DNA of 64,000 nt from Photobacterium galatheae. GTDB lineage: Bacteria; Pseudomonadota; Gammaproteobacteria; Enterobacterales; Vibrionaceae. Shown here piece after piece: positions 34,799 through 42,886 of this stretch (position 1 is the first letter of the stretch; the number at the start of each line of letters is the position of its first letter). The stretch is from assembly GCF_000695255.1 (NCBI RefSeq), contig NZ_JMIB01000038.1:124001-188000 (forward strand). The letters run 5' to 3'. The notes under the pieces are model-generated. The model ran no database searches. It was not told the DNA's origin and worked only from the letters and a program-made list of their open reading frames with translations. Both the position numbers and the translations under genes were made by a program.

Positions 34799-35224
34799 AT
34801 GAAAACTGTATATACCACTTCAGCAAAAGCATTGGCAGGTCGCAATGGTCAGGTAGCAACCGATGATGGTTTACTGAGTCTGTCGCTGAGTTACCCGAAA
34901 GCACTGGGAGGAACTGGCGAAGCGACCAACCCCGAGCAGTTATTCGCAGCGGGTTATTCTGCCTGTTTTTCGAATGCAGTCCTGCACATTGCCCGCCTGC
35001 AAAAGCTGGTGCTGAAAGAAGCACCGACGACGGCGCAAGTGGGACTGCTGGCGAAAGAGGATGGCGGGTTTGCTTTAGCGGTTGATCTGTCGGTTGAACT
35101 GGCGATGGAAAACGAGGCTGCGATTGCGTTAGTCAAAGCCGCCCATCAGGTGTGCCCATATTCGAATGCGGTTCGAGGCAATATTGCCGTTGGCCTGAAA
35201 GTGAATGGGATTTTACTGGATTAA
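34799..35224 (+). CDS. ohr: Ohr, organic hydroperoxide resistance peroxidase
   Basis: A 141-aa OsmC/Ohr-fold thiol peroxidase that reduces organic and fatty-acid hydroperoxides. Both catalytic cysteines are present: YSACFSNAV (peroxidatic) and VCPYSNAVRGN (resolving). The ATG at 34799 is preferred to the one three bases earlier because GGAGA is then at good spacing. Divergent from its regulator ohrR. Confidence 0.95.
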   Translation: MKTVYTTSAKALAGRNGQVATDDGLLSLSLSYPKALGGTGEATNPEQLFAAGYSACFSNAVLHIARLQKLVLKEAPTTAQVGLLAKEDGGFALAVDLSVELAMENEAAIALVKAAHQVCPYSNAVRGNIAVGLKVNGILLD

Positions 35225-35395
35225 GTTCAGTTTCTATCCCGCCTTTCTGCGCTTATCCCGGCTGTTGAGAGTCGGGATATTTCGCCTGTTTTCCCTCGCT
35301 GATCTGACCAGCTTCAAATTCAGAGAAAAATTAACTTTAGATTTTTCTCAACATGCCGTTATTAAGAAGAAGAAAAAATTATCTCAAGAGGGGTT

Positions 35396-36565
35396 ATGTC
35401 ACAACTCGGTTTAGGCGTCTGCCTTGGTATTGTATTGCTGATTGTGGCGGTTTCCCGGTATTTTGCGCTGATGAAAGAAGTCCGTGAGGCTGCCAGAGAG
35501 CAGGCTCGCAGAGACGAGAAATACCGCCAGGTATTAGAACAGGCAAAGGCTGTTGAGCACGAAGAAAAAGTCAGGAAGGCACAGTCAGGTCATATTCCCA
35601 GCATATTGTCTTTAGCGAAGGAAAATGAAGTTGGCAATCTCCGTGAAGCAGTCAGCTGGTACCAGAAAGCCGCTGAGCTCGGTAACGAAATTGGACAGAA
35701 TGCGCTGGCACGTTTATGTCGCCAGGATGTCGATGATCCGCATGGTGAGGCCCGGTCTCGCTATTGGACTTGTATTATCAAAGCAAACAACAATGATCCA
35801 GAAGCGTTGTTTGAACTTGGCCGCTATGAGATTCGGGGATACGGTACTGCCATTAATATCGCATCGGGTGTCGGACACCTGATCAAGGCAGCAGAGATGG
35901 ACTATGTGCCAGCTCAGTTGTTCCTCGGTGACTGGTATGTGGTGGAATCGAACCCGTCTCCTTCTCCGCGCAATGCTTTCTTTTGGCGGTTGAAGTCGGC
36001 GGTCAACGGAGATTCAAAGGGCTGTATTAAGGTTGCTTATTGTTACCAGACTGGGGTTGGCGTCGCCAAAGATCGGCGTCGTGCGATTTACTGGCTGGAA
36101 AAAGCCACAGAGCTGGGCAGCGTTGAAGCACAGTATCTGGCGGGTAAAATGCATCTGAATCAAGATCAGCCTGTGACGAATGTAACGGATGCTGCGGTTG
36201 CGTATATCTGGTTTTCTGTTGCGTTTGCATCGGGCTATCTGGATGCCAAGAAAGAACGGGACATGGCGGTTCAGCATGTTGGGATTGAATCGATTCTGAA
36301 TGTGCAGAAAGTCGCGAAGCAAATTTATAAGCTGGTTCATAATCCGCCGGTGCCAGAACATGCCATTATGGATTTGCTGGATAAAGTGTATGACCGCTCT
36401 AAATATCGTCCGACTGACGCCGAGCTGGATGGTGCGCTGGGCAGTATCAACGGAGACGTTAGCGAGGGTGACTATCAGTCTACGCCTTCGCCTGCCAGCG
36501 TATCCGGTTCTGCTTCAAATGACTGGAGCGGAGACATGGTGACGACCGAAACCTTCACATCCTGA
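35396..36565 (+). CDS. Membrane-anchored Sel1-repeat protein
   Basis: A 389-aa protein with one N-terminal membrane helix (residues ~4-24), a charged coiled coil (~28-65, rich in R/E/K/A) and a series of Sel1-like TPR repeats (~75-300), for example AVSWYQKAAELGNEIGQNAL, GVGVAKDRRRAIYWLEKA and ELGSVEAQYLAGKMH. The C-terminal 60 residues are S/T/G-rich and look disordered. Sel1 proteins serve as protein-protein adaptors; the partner is unknown. GAGGGG precedes the ATG. No operon partner is evident. Confidence 0.82.
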   Translation: MSQLGLGVCLGIVLLIVAVSRYFALMKEVREAAREQARRDEKYRQVLEQAKAVEHEEKVRKAQSGHIPSILSLAKENEVGNLREAVSWYQKAAELGNEIGQNALARLCRQDVDDPHGEARSRYWTCIIKANNNDPEALFELGRYEIRGYGTAINIASGVGHLIKAAEMDYVPAQLFLGDWYVVESNPSPSPRNAFFWRLKSAVNGDSKGCIKVAYCYQTGVGVAKDRRRAIYWLEKATELGSVEAQYLAGKMHLNQDQPVTNVTDAAVAYIWFSVAFASGYLDAKKERDMAVQHVGIESILNVQKVAKQIYKLVHNPPVPEHAIMDLLDKVYDRSKYRPTDAELDGALGSINGDVSEGDYQSTPSPASVSGSASNDWSGDMVTTETFTS

Positions 36566-36686
36566 TTTCCTTTTTCCAGCCGCTGCGAGGGTTTGTCTTA
36601 GTTGATGGACAGGAAAGCGCGGCTGGTCCAATCTCGCTACGTTATACTTATGCAGTACTTTGGCGCAAGATAGTGAAGAGGTATGC

Positions 36687-37346
36687 ATGGCAACTATCTT
36701 TCCCTCCTGGCTCGGTGGTTACGAGCTGAATAAAAAAGTGACGAACCCGAATATTATTGTCGGGGACTTCACCTACTATTCCGGTTATTACCACGATAAG
36801 CATTTTGAAGATCATTGCGTCCGTTATCTGATGGGGGATCACTGCACCAAAGCCGTGTGGGACTCTGGCATTTTCGGGGAAGTTGATAAGCTGATCATCG
36901 GAAAGTTCTGTTCAATTGCCTCCGGCGCTGTGTTTATGCTGGCGGGGAATCAGGGACACAGGCACGACTGGATTTCTTCTTACCCGTTCGATGTCAGTGA
37001 ATTTGGCGATAAGGTAAAAACAGGCTTTGCACGGGTAGGAGACACCGTGATTGGCAATGATGTCTGGATCGGTTCAGAGTGTGTGATTATGCCGGGTGTC
37101 AGCATTGCCGATGGTGCCGTGATTGGAGCCCGAGCCGTGGTGACCAAAGATGTGCCACCGTACAGCGTGGTTGTCGGTAATCCCGGACGAGTCGTTAAAA
37201 CCCGCTTTAACGCGGAAGATGTGGCTAAACTGCTGGAGATGAAGTGGTGGGATTGGCCACTATCGACCCTGAAAGCCAATATGGATGTCATGTGCAGCCA
37301 TGATGTTGATGCGTTGTATCAGCGTTTCCTTTCTTTTTCGGAGTAG
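36687..37346 (+). CDS. XAT-family (CatB/Vat-like) O-acetyltransferase
   Basis: About 219 aa. It has left-handed beta-helix hexapeptide repeats (IIGKFCSIASGAVFMLAGN, VIGNDVWIGSECVIMPGVSI, DGAVIGARAVVTKDVPPYSV) and the XAT-type His loop GNQGHRHDW. The N-terminal NPNIIVGDFTYYSGYY matches the start of CatB and Vat proteins. Such enzymes acetylate chloramphenicol or streptogramins, but many chromosomal members have unknown natural substrates, so no resistance should be assumed. ATG 36687 (MATIFPSW) follows GAAGAGG; an upstream in-frame ATG at 36660 is less likely. Confidence 0.85.
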   Translation: MATIFPSWLGGYELNKKVTNPNIIVGDFTYYSGYYHDKHFEDHCVRYLMGDHCTKAVWDSGIFGEVDKLIIGKFCSIASGAVFMLAGNQGHRHDWISSYPFDVSEFGDKVKTGFARVGDTVIGNDVWIGSECVIMPGVSIADGAVIGARAVVTKDVPPYSVVVGNPGRVVKTRFNAEDVAKLLEMKWWDWPLSTLKANMDVMCSHDVDALYQRFLSFSE

Positions 37347-37639
37347 CCGGATAGCGGCGCTCCCGTATCTCGTTTGTGCTTTCTGGCACTGTTGCTCCTC
37401 TCAACATTTTGTTGATGCATTGCTCAATATTATTTGATGTATTGCAAAAAAGTTTGAATTTTTACACTTTAATTGAATGTTTGGTTGAATGAATCAAAAA
37501 AAATTGAGTACTATGGGGGAGCACAAGATGTTCTGAACCTGTTGCTCCACATCACTTTCTGAGCATCTGTGCACGACAACACTTGTTGTCAGGTGGCACG
37601 CAGTGCCTAATCAGCCGATAATCTTCTGGTGGGAACCCC

Positions 37640-38833
37640 ATGAGCCATTCTTTAGTACTAGTGATTAATTCCGGAAGCTCCTCGCTTAAATTTGCCCTGA
37701 TCGATGCCGTGAGCGGCGATGCCCGTCTGACCGGACTGGGAGAGTGTTTTGGTCTCAGCAACGCTTCTGTCAGTTGGAAGTATGACGGTGAGAAAGCAAG
37801 CTGTGCGCTGGAAGCCGCAGGAAACCATCACCAGCAGGCCATTGAACGCTTGGTGATTCTCCTGGAGGAGTTGGGTCTGAAACAGGACATCATTGCGATT
37901 GGCCATCGGGTGGTACACGGCGGTGAGCGTTTCAGCGAAACCGTGAAAATTGATGAAAGCGTGCTGGATCAGATTGATGCCCTGAGCGAACTGGCACCGC
38001 TGCATAACCCGGCACATGTGATTGGGATTCGGGCCGCCATGAGTGCCTTCCCGTTCCTGCCACAGTATGCGGTGTTTGATACCGCCTTCCACCAAAGCAT
38101 GCCTGCCAAAGCCTATCACTATGCACTGCCACAAAAACTGTATCAGGACTATGGCATTCGTCGTTACGGTTTCCACGGTACCAGCCACTATTTTGTCAGT
38201 CAGGAAGCTGCCAAGCAGCTGGGTAAACCTGCGGACAACACCAATGTGATTACCGTTCACCTGGGGAACGGCGCATCGATTTGTGCTGTACGCAATGGCA
38301 AGAGTGTTGACACCAGCATGGGTTTCACTCCGACGGCCGGCCTGATGATGGGCACACGCTGTGGCGATTTGGACCCAGGCATCATCGATTTTCTGATGAG
38401 CAAAGGCTGGACTCAGGGAGATTTGCAGCAGGCACTGAACAAAGAAGCAGGTTTCCTGGGTGTGTCCGGCCTGACCAGCGACTGCCGTGGCATTGTTGAA
38501 GCCATGGAACAGGGTCATGAAGGCGCAACGCTGGCGTTTGAAATCTTCACCTACCGGGTTGCGAAATATATCGCTTCTTACATGGTGGCACTGGATGAGC
38601 TGGATGCGATCGTCTTTACCGGTGGTATCGGCGAGAATTCCCTGCCGGTTCGCAGTGCAGTGCTGCAACATCTGAAGATTTTTGGTTACCGTGAAGATGC
38701 AACGGCGAATGAACAAGCCCGTTTCGGCGAAAAAGGGATGATCACAAAGCCAAACACCCCGGTGGCGATGGTGATCCCAACCAACGAAGAGTGGGTAATC
38801 GCGAAAGAATCTATGGCGCTGCTGCACGCTTAA
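37640..38833 (+). CDS. ackA: AckA, acetate kinase
   Basis: A 397-aa acetokinase that interconverts acetate + ATP and acetyl phosphate + ADP. Signature strings: VLVINSGSSSLKFAL at the N-terminus, GHRVVHGGERFS, FDTAFHQSMP, YGIRRYGFHGTSH, TVHLGNGASICA and FTGGIGENS. The length is typical. There is no pta gene beside it, which suggests that this is a second, chromosome-2 copy. GGTGGGA precedes the ATG, and a terminator follows. The antisense strand has a long open frame that is only a shadow. Confidence 0.96.
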   Translation: MSHSLVLVINSGSSSLKFALIDAVSGDARLTGLGECFGLSNASVSWKYDGEKASCALEAAGNHHQQAIERLVILLEELGLKQDIIAIGHRVVHGGERFSETVKIDESVLDQIDALSELAPLHNPAHVIGIRAAMSAFPFLPQYAVFDTAFHQSMPAKAYHYALPQKLYQDYGIRRYGFHGTSHYFVSQEAAKQLGKPADNTNVITVHLGNGASICAVRNGKSVDTSMGFTPTAGLMMGTRCGDLDPGIIDFLMSKGWTQGDLQQALNKEAGFLGVSGLTSDCRGIVEAMEQGHEGATLAFEIFTYRVAKYIASYMVALDELDAIVFTGGIGENSLPVRSAVLQHLKIFGYREDATANEQARFGEKGMITKPNTPVAMVIPTNEEWVIAKESMALLHA

Positions 38834-38868
38834 ACACTAAATAAGACAGATTTTCTCAATTGAAAAAT

Positions 38869-38896
38869 AGCCCTGAGTTTGACTCGGGGCTTTTTG
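38869..38896 (+). terminator. Terminator after ackA
   Basis: AGCCCTGAGT/ACTCGGGGCT stem (one wobble) and five T. Confidence 0.82.
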
Positions 38897-39057
38897 ATGG
38901 CGATTCGCTTGTCTCAATAGCCACAGCACTGATACAGAGTCAGGCGCTTTCCTCCTGTCCCCCTGTTTCAGATAGAAAAATGGCTTCACTGACTCTCGGG
39001 TGATCGTCGTCAAAACAGTCACCAGAACCACCCGTGAAGCCGAGGACGAGTATCTTT

Positions 39058-40122
39058 TTATTGAACCGGCTGGGAACCTGATTCGTTGCCATCCTGTCCG
39101 GCCCATGACCACCCCGGATAAAAGATGCCATTCACCGTGGCATTGTTGCCTGAAATAATTGAGTTGGGTTTATTGACGGCTTTCCAGTTCTCTGCTGTTG
39201 CGTGTTCTAATTCGAACACCACGTTCCCCCAGAGATCATATGGCCCTGTGATTGAGGAATTTTTGAATGCTGCAAAATACGTCTGTCCTCCCATCATTAA
39301 ATGTCCGACCGAACTTTGTTGATTGATATCCACGGCTGCCTTACTCCAGATCATCAGGGTTTGGATCTGTGTGCCCTGATCTGCCAGAAAATAACCGTTC
39401 CCCGACACCTGTACCGACGTCAATTGGTTTGGCGCGCTGGACTGAGCGGAAGAGGTATCTGTCACATTCAAAGTCAGATCCTGATTCCCTTGCTGAACAT
39501 CAGCAAATGAACTCTTCGAGACTCGAATATTGTTACCAGACATCTTGGTCAGAGACAGCGTACTGCTTTCGCTGACGGTAAATTGCTCTAAAGGGGTGTC
39601 TGTCGAGCTGATGGCATTCGTGGTGACCTGATCCAGCGTGACACTGCTATTGGCTTTTGCCAGCATGGCTGGAACATCAATCGGGACGTGAATGTGGACA
39701 TTTCGTAATGTGACAACAGCCGACTGAATCACAATGGCACTGGTGTCTTGTGGCTGATCGACCACAATCGACGCTCCGTGAACGGCATCGCCGGAGATGT
39801 TGAGATGGGTTTGATTAATCTGCAGCGGCCCACGGCATTGCCCGGAAATGGTCAGATTGAGCTGATCAACCAGCCAGGGGGTGTTTTCGATCATGCGTTT
39901 CAATGCATCGGGTCTTTTCGAGCAATGAAGGGTCAGATGCCGGGCCTTCTTTATCTTCGGGATTGCTCCGGTTTGGGTCACGTTCTGCTCAGTGTCTGAG
40001 AAAGTGTCAGCGAAAACGGGGTTCGCCTGAGCAATCAGGGCCGCCGATATCAGAGGAATGACGGCGGTACCAAGCACTGAGCGAGTGATGTGTGGAAAAT
40101 GCGGTTGAATAAAATGTGTCAT
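39058..40122 (-). CDS. Secreted hypothetical protein, beta-helix-like
   Basis: About 354 aa with a signal peptide (cleavage near QANPVFA). I do not recognise a family. The middle (~80-300) consists of short repeated strands rich in S, T, V, N and Q, such as TLRNVHIHVPIDV, SVTLDQVTTNAIS and SKSSFADVQQGNQ, consistent with a right-handed parallel beta-helix. The C-terminus (ENWKAVNKPNSIISGNNATV) has the same style. ATG 40122 (MTHFIQPH) follows AAGGAA; an ATG 12 codons earlier is less likely. It is isolated and convergent with ackA. The upstream gap 40123-40436 shows nothing else I can name. Confidence 0.65.
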   Translation of the reverse strand: MTHFIQPHFPHITRSVLGTAVIPLISAALIAQANPVFADTFSDTEQNVTQTGAIPKIKKARHLTLHCSKRPDALKRMIENTPWLVDQLNLTISGQCRGPLQINQTHLNISGDAVHGASIVVDQPQDTSAIVIQSAVVTLRNVHIHVPIDVPAMLAKANSSVTLDQVTTNAISSTDTPLEQFTVSESSTLSLTKMSGNNIRVSKSSFADVQQGNQDLTLNVTDTSSAQSSAPNQLTSVQVSGNGYFLADQGTQIQTLMIWSKAAVDINQQSSVGHLMMGGQTYFAAFKNSSITGPYDLWGNVVFELEHATAENWKAVNKPNSIISGNNATVNGIFYPGWSWAGQDGNESGSQPVQ

Positions 40123-40436
40123 CAGAATTCCTTTCAAAAATGTGGGAGTGACGTGCATTCAAAACAGTAATATGGCTATGTATTCATATGTGTGAATGAG
40201 GTGATTGGAAATGCTTTTTTGCTTTATCAAACTGAGGTTCTGAGTGTCACGAGATAATTTTGTCGACTGAATGCTTCTGTGTACGGGGGAGGTGTTGCGT
40301 CGGACACATTTATTCAGCCGGTCGCGATGTATGACTGACGGGATATGAACCAGGCTTAATCTTTTGATCTGAAAGTCGCCCCTGCAATAGGGTAAAAGTA
40401 AGTCAGTTGTTGCCGTGTCTGTTAGGGAGAATATGG

Positions 40437-41195
40437 GTGAAAATCAATCAAAATTTGTTGGTCTTGATTGGGGGGCTTTGTGTTTTATATGGTATCGATG
40501 CCCTTTTGGGGGACAAACTGAAGTTATCCCATTTTGTTATCGATAAACCGTCCCCGATAAATGCAACGCCACTTGACCAGAATGATTTTCAGATAGTGAA
40601 AGAACTGGAAAGTGATGCGGAGTATGCTGCTCGGTTGAAAAAAATCGATCGTGTATTCAAAAATTATCATTTGAATCGTGATCGCCCCTATTTGTACATT
40701 GGGGAAGAAAAATCAGTGAAGCAAAGTTCAAAACAGGTAGGCAATCATGTCATGACGGTATCCTGGCCAACCACACCTTCTGTTTATTCAGTCGTGTATC
40801 TGGCCGGAGAAGACAGCGCGTTTTCTGGCGACTATATCTATGTGGATAAAAGTTCAGGTTACAGCAAAGTGTATGAGCTACCTGCAACCGATGTGAAGCT
40901 GATTTCGGACTTTCCGGAGATGAAAGCAAGGATCCGGTATCAGAATATCCGGGCAATGGATGATGCTGAAAAGCAGCTGATTGAAACATTCGCAGAACGC
41001 CTGGTCTCTCGGAAAATCTGCCCGAGTATCCGCTCTGCTGCCAGATATGAAAGGTGGAACATTACGGCATTTTGTGGGGATGGCATGGAATACAGAATGA
41101 GCTTACAAGACATTCAGGCGGATGCCCCTATCCAGACTCGAATCGTACGGGAATATGCGCAGTTCAACCGTCCTTCAGGGGTATCCAGCCATTGA
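40437..41195 (+). CDS. Membrane-anchored hypothetical protein, 252 aa
   Basis: Not recognised. An N-terminal hydrophobic segment (residues ~6-24, LLVLIGGLCVLYGIDALLG) is probably an uncleaved anchor, followed by a soluble alpha/beta part of about 225 residues with two late cysteines (SRKICPSIRS and TAFCGDGMEY). The GTG at 40437 is preferred because AGGGAGA stands seven bases upstream; an ATG at 40407 would place a non-signal-like stretch before the membrane helix. It stands alone just before the parS2 site and the repeat-rich island. Confidence 0.6.
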   Translation: MKINQNLLVLIGGLCVLYGIDALLGDKLKLSHFVIDKPSPINATPLDQNDFQIVKELESDAEYAARLKKIDRVFKNYHLNRDRPYLYIGEEKSVKQSSKQVGNHVMTVSWPTTPSVYSVVYLAGEDSAFSGDYIYVDKSSGYSKVYELPATDVKLISDFPEMKARIRYQNIRAMDDAEKQLIETFAERLVSRKICPSIRSAARYERWNITAFCGDGMEYRMSLQDIQADAPIQTRIVREYAQFNRPSGVSSH

Positions 41196-41228
41196 AATGA
41201 ATGAGTATCTTTCGGTGAAATGACTCTT

Positions 41229-41241
41229 TTTACACTGTAAA
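41229..41241. other. parS2 centromere site
   Basis: TTTACACTGTAAA, a perfect ParB2 palindrome about 30 kb from ori2; the most distant of the six found here. Confidence 0.85.
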
Positions 41242-41439
41242 TTCCTCTGTCGCAGCCCACTGCTGCATGTCATGTTATTTGCTAAGTGCTGCATTGGGCT
41301 GATTCATGAACAGGGCGTCTATTTTCCTAAAGCTGGTTCATAAACCTGGCCGCTGATGAAAGTCACTGGGTCTCCGCCTGCGCCTGTCTCTTAATCACAT
41401 CTGAAAGGTCATGAGACTTGGCGAAAGGGTAACTGCTCC

Positions 41440-41507
41440 TTCCTGTTATCCAACTTCCTTCTGTTATCTAACTTCCTTCTGTCATCCTGATTCCTTTTGT
41501 CATCCCC
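41440..41507. repeat. Degenerate 18-bp tandem repeat (about four units)
   Basis: Units start at 41440, 41455, 41473 and 41491 and share TTCCTTCTGTTATC. The last unit runs directly into repeat copy A, so the array may have grown from the edge of the element. Confidence 0.65.
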
Positions 41508-41658
41508 GCGCAGGCGGGGAGCCAGTGACTTTTGTGCTCTGAATCCCGATATGAGCTGTGTACTTCTATTTGATTCATACGTTTATAGGTTTTGCTGGCA
41601 CAAAGCGTCCCCAGAAATGCCTTTTGTTCTCTGGTGTTGTCCGGGTCAGTTGTTGGTG
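41499..41658 (+). repeat. REP/MITE-like repeat, copy A
   Basis: Starts with the palindrome GTCATCCCCGCGCAGGCGGG and runs ~160 bp. Copy B, 220 bp further on in the same direction, is about 85-90% identical by eye. No protein-coding gene is supported; the ORFs of 60-67 codons inside copies A and B are repeat sequence. Confidence 0.8.
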
Positions 41659-41718
41659 AACTATGCCGGTTTCCACCTTTAAGAATCGATATTATATTTC
41701 ATAAAATCAAATGGTTAC

Positions 41719-41879
41719 GTCATTCCCGCGCAGGCGGGAATCCAGTGCCTTTTGTACTCGGAATCCCGATATGAGTTGTGTGCTTCTATTTGATTCATAC
41801 GTTTATAGGCTTTGCTGGCACAAAGCGTCCCCAGAAATGCCTTGGGGTTCTCTGGTGTTGTCCGGGGTGGTTGTTGGCG
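41719..41879 (+). repeat. REP/MITE-like repeat, copy B
   Basis: Starts with GTCATTCCCGCGCAGGCGGG, directly repeated with respect to copy A. The first ~100 bp recur in inverted orientation at 44122-44215, on the far side of the RiPP-like genes. Confidence 0.8.
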
Positions 41880-42496
41880 ACCTTGGCGCCGACAACCTAA
41901 AAATTCATCTATGAATTTTTCTCTGGAGTGTGGACAGCTTAGACTCTAACTTGGAATTGCCTCATTTCAAGTTTAGTGAAATTTTCCATCGCATTTCAAG
42001 GTGGGTAATTTGACCCACTTTTGCTAATCGGTGTTTTGGGGCCTTACCAATCGTTGCTAAATGTCGTTTATCTTATCAGCATTGAGTCTGAGGATTCGTG
42101 GCCTTAAACGTTTTGCCCTCGGAACTTTCATCGACTCAGTGTCCAATTAAGCTCATCATAAATACAACCTTTACAGTTTTTTGTCCTTATATTTCGTTTT
42201 CATATGAATTAATTGGCCTGCCTGTGCTGCGTTTTCCCCGATATTTGGACGAATTATGCCGACTAACTTCGAGCTTTTTGTAAGAAGATTTGTGTTATTA
42301 GCATGTTATAAACTATAACTAGTTGTTGATGGAAAACCGATTGAAAGAGTGTCAAGTGCGACGGGCACATTGAGCTAGTCGGTGCGCCCACTAATAAGCT
42401 GTTAATTTACAGAATCACCGTCGTGGTGTTAACAAAGCCGTTGTTCACGGGAATTTTGTTGTCTGTGAGGCATAATCTGACAGGAAGGAGATAACC
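41880..42496. other. AT-rich non-coding left flank of the RiPP-like cassette
   Basis: No supported gene. From about 42428 GTTAACAAAGC followed by TT and CACGGGA echoes the start of the attC-like structure at 43944, giving a direct repeat on both sides of the two-gene unit. The sequence is clearly more AT-rich than the surrounding chromosome. A strong AAGGAG precedes the first gene; no clear promoter could be fixed. Confidence 0.45.
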
Positions 42497-42835
42497 ATGC
42501 CTAGAATAAAAGGCGATAAAATTTCACTATTGGTTGATGGCAAAGTGATCGAAGTTAAAAATCCGAGTAAACTCAACTGGGATTTGAGTAAATCTTTGAT
42601 AAAGAATGATAATTTTAAAGAGTTCGCAAAAGACCCCAAAAAGTATGCAGCTAAGTTTGACTTGGAAATAGATGCTGATATCGCAGCAAAACTGACGCGA
42701 AGACTTGAAGGATTTGAAAGCTTGAAAGAAGCTGAAGAACTATTCGGTTTTGACCCTCGAGTGGCCGCTACAGCTTGGGCTGTTGCTGCTGGAGCTTACT
42801 CAATCGCATCATCAAAAATTGCAGTAGCATTTTAA
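42497..42835 (+). CDS. Candidate RiPP precursor peptide, 112 aa
   Basis: No family recognised for certain. The N-terminal ~85 residues are charged and leader-like; residues 39-82 (FKEFAKDPKKYAAKFDLEID and the helix after it) recall nitrile-hydratase-like leader peptides. From residue 87 the character changes abruptly to a small, hydrophobic, Ala/Val/Ser-rich tail (RVAATAWAVAAGAYSIASSK, ending IAVAF) that could be a core peptide. There is no cysteine. It has a very strong AAGGAG site at 42484 and is followed by a 15-bp hairpin and a radical SAM gene in the same direction, the usual setting of a modified peptide. The product, cleavage site and activity are unknown. Confidence 0.65.
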   Translation: MPRIKGDKISLLVDGKVIEVKNPSKLNWDLSKSLIKNDNFKEFAKDPKKYAAKFDLEIDADIAAKLTRRLEGFESLKEAEELFGFDPRVAATAWAVAAGAYSIASSKIAVAF

Positions 42836-42838
42836 ACT

Positions 42839-42871
42839 AAGGCTCTAGCTAGCTTGGCTAGCTAGAGCCTT
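42839..42871 (+). promoter_or_regulatory. Perfect hairpin between precursor and radical SAM genes
   Basis: A 15-bp perfect stem (AAGGCTCTAGCTAGC and its complement) with loop TTG begins three bases after the precursor stop. Only TTT follows, then GAGGAGAG, the ribosome site of the next gene. It may stop part of the transcripts or protect the 3' end of the precursor mRNA, giving more peptide than enzyme. Confidence 0.65.
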
Positions 42872-42886
42872 TGAGGAGAGATCTAT

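Noticed and set aside
36687-37346. Antibiotic-resistance gene (CatB/Vat)
   Set aside because: The fold and His loop fit the XAT family, but chromosomal XAT proteins have varied substrates; resistance cannot be claimed from sequence.
37658-38827. 389-codon open frame on the minus strand opposite ackA
   Set aside because: ackA on the plus strand is certain; the antisense frame has no ribosome site, domain or signal and arises from codon bias.
41497-41914. ORFs of 60-67 codons in the repeat copies
   Set aside because: They fall inside the REP/MITE-like repeats and exist in two copies because the DNA is repeated; no ribosome site.
42357-42425. A complete attC site upstream of the precursor gene
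   Set aside because: Short hairpins exist (GGGCAC/GTGCGCCC-like), but I cannot assemble a full R-L/L-R structure; only a half-site-like string at 42428 is supported.
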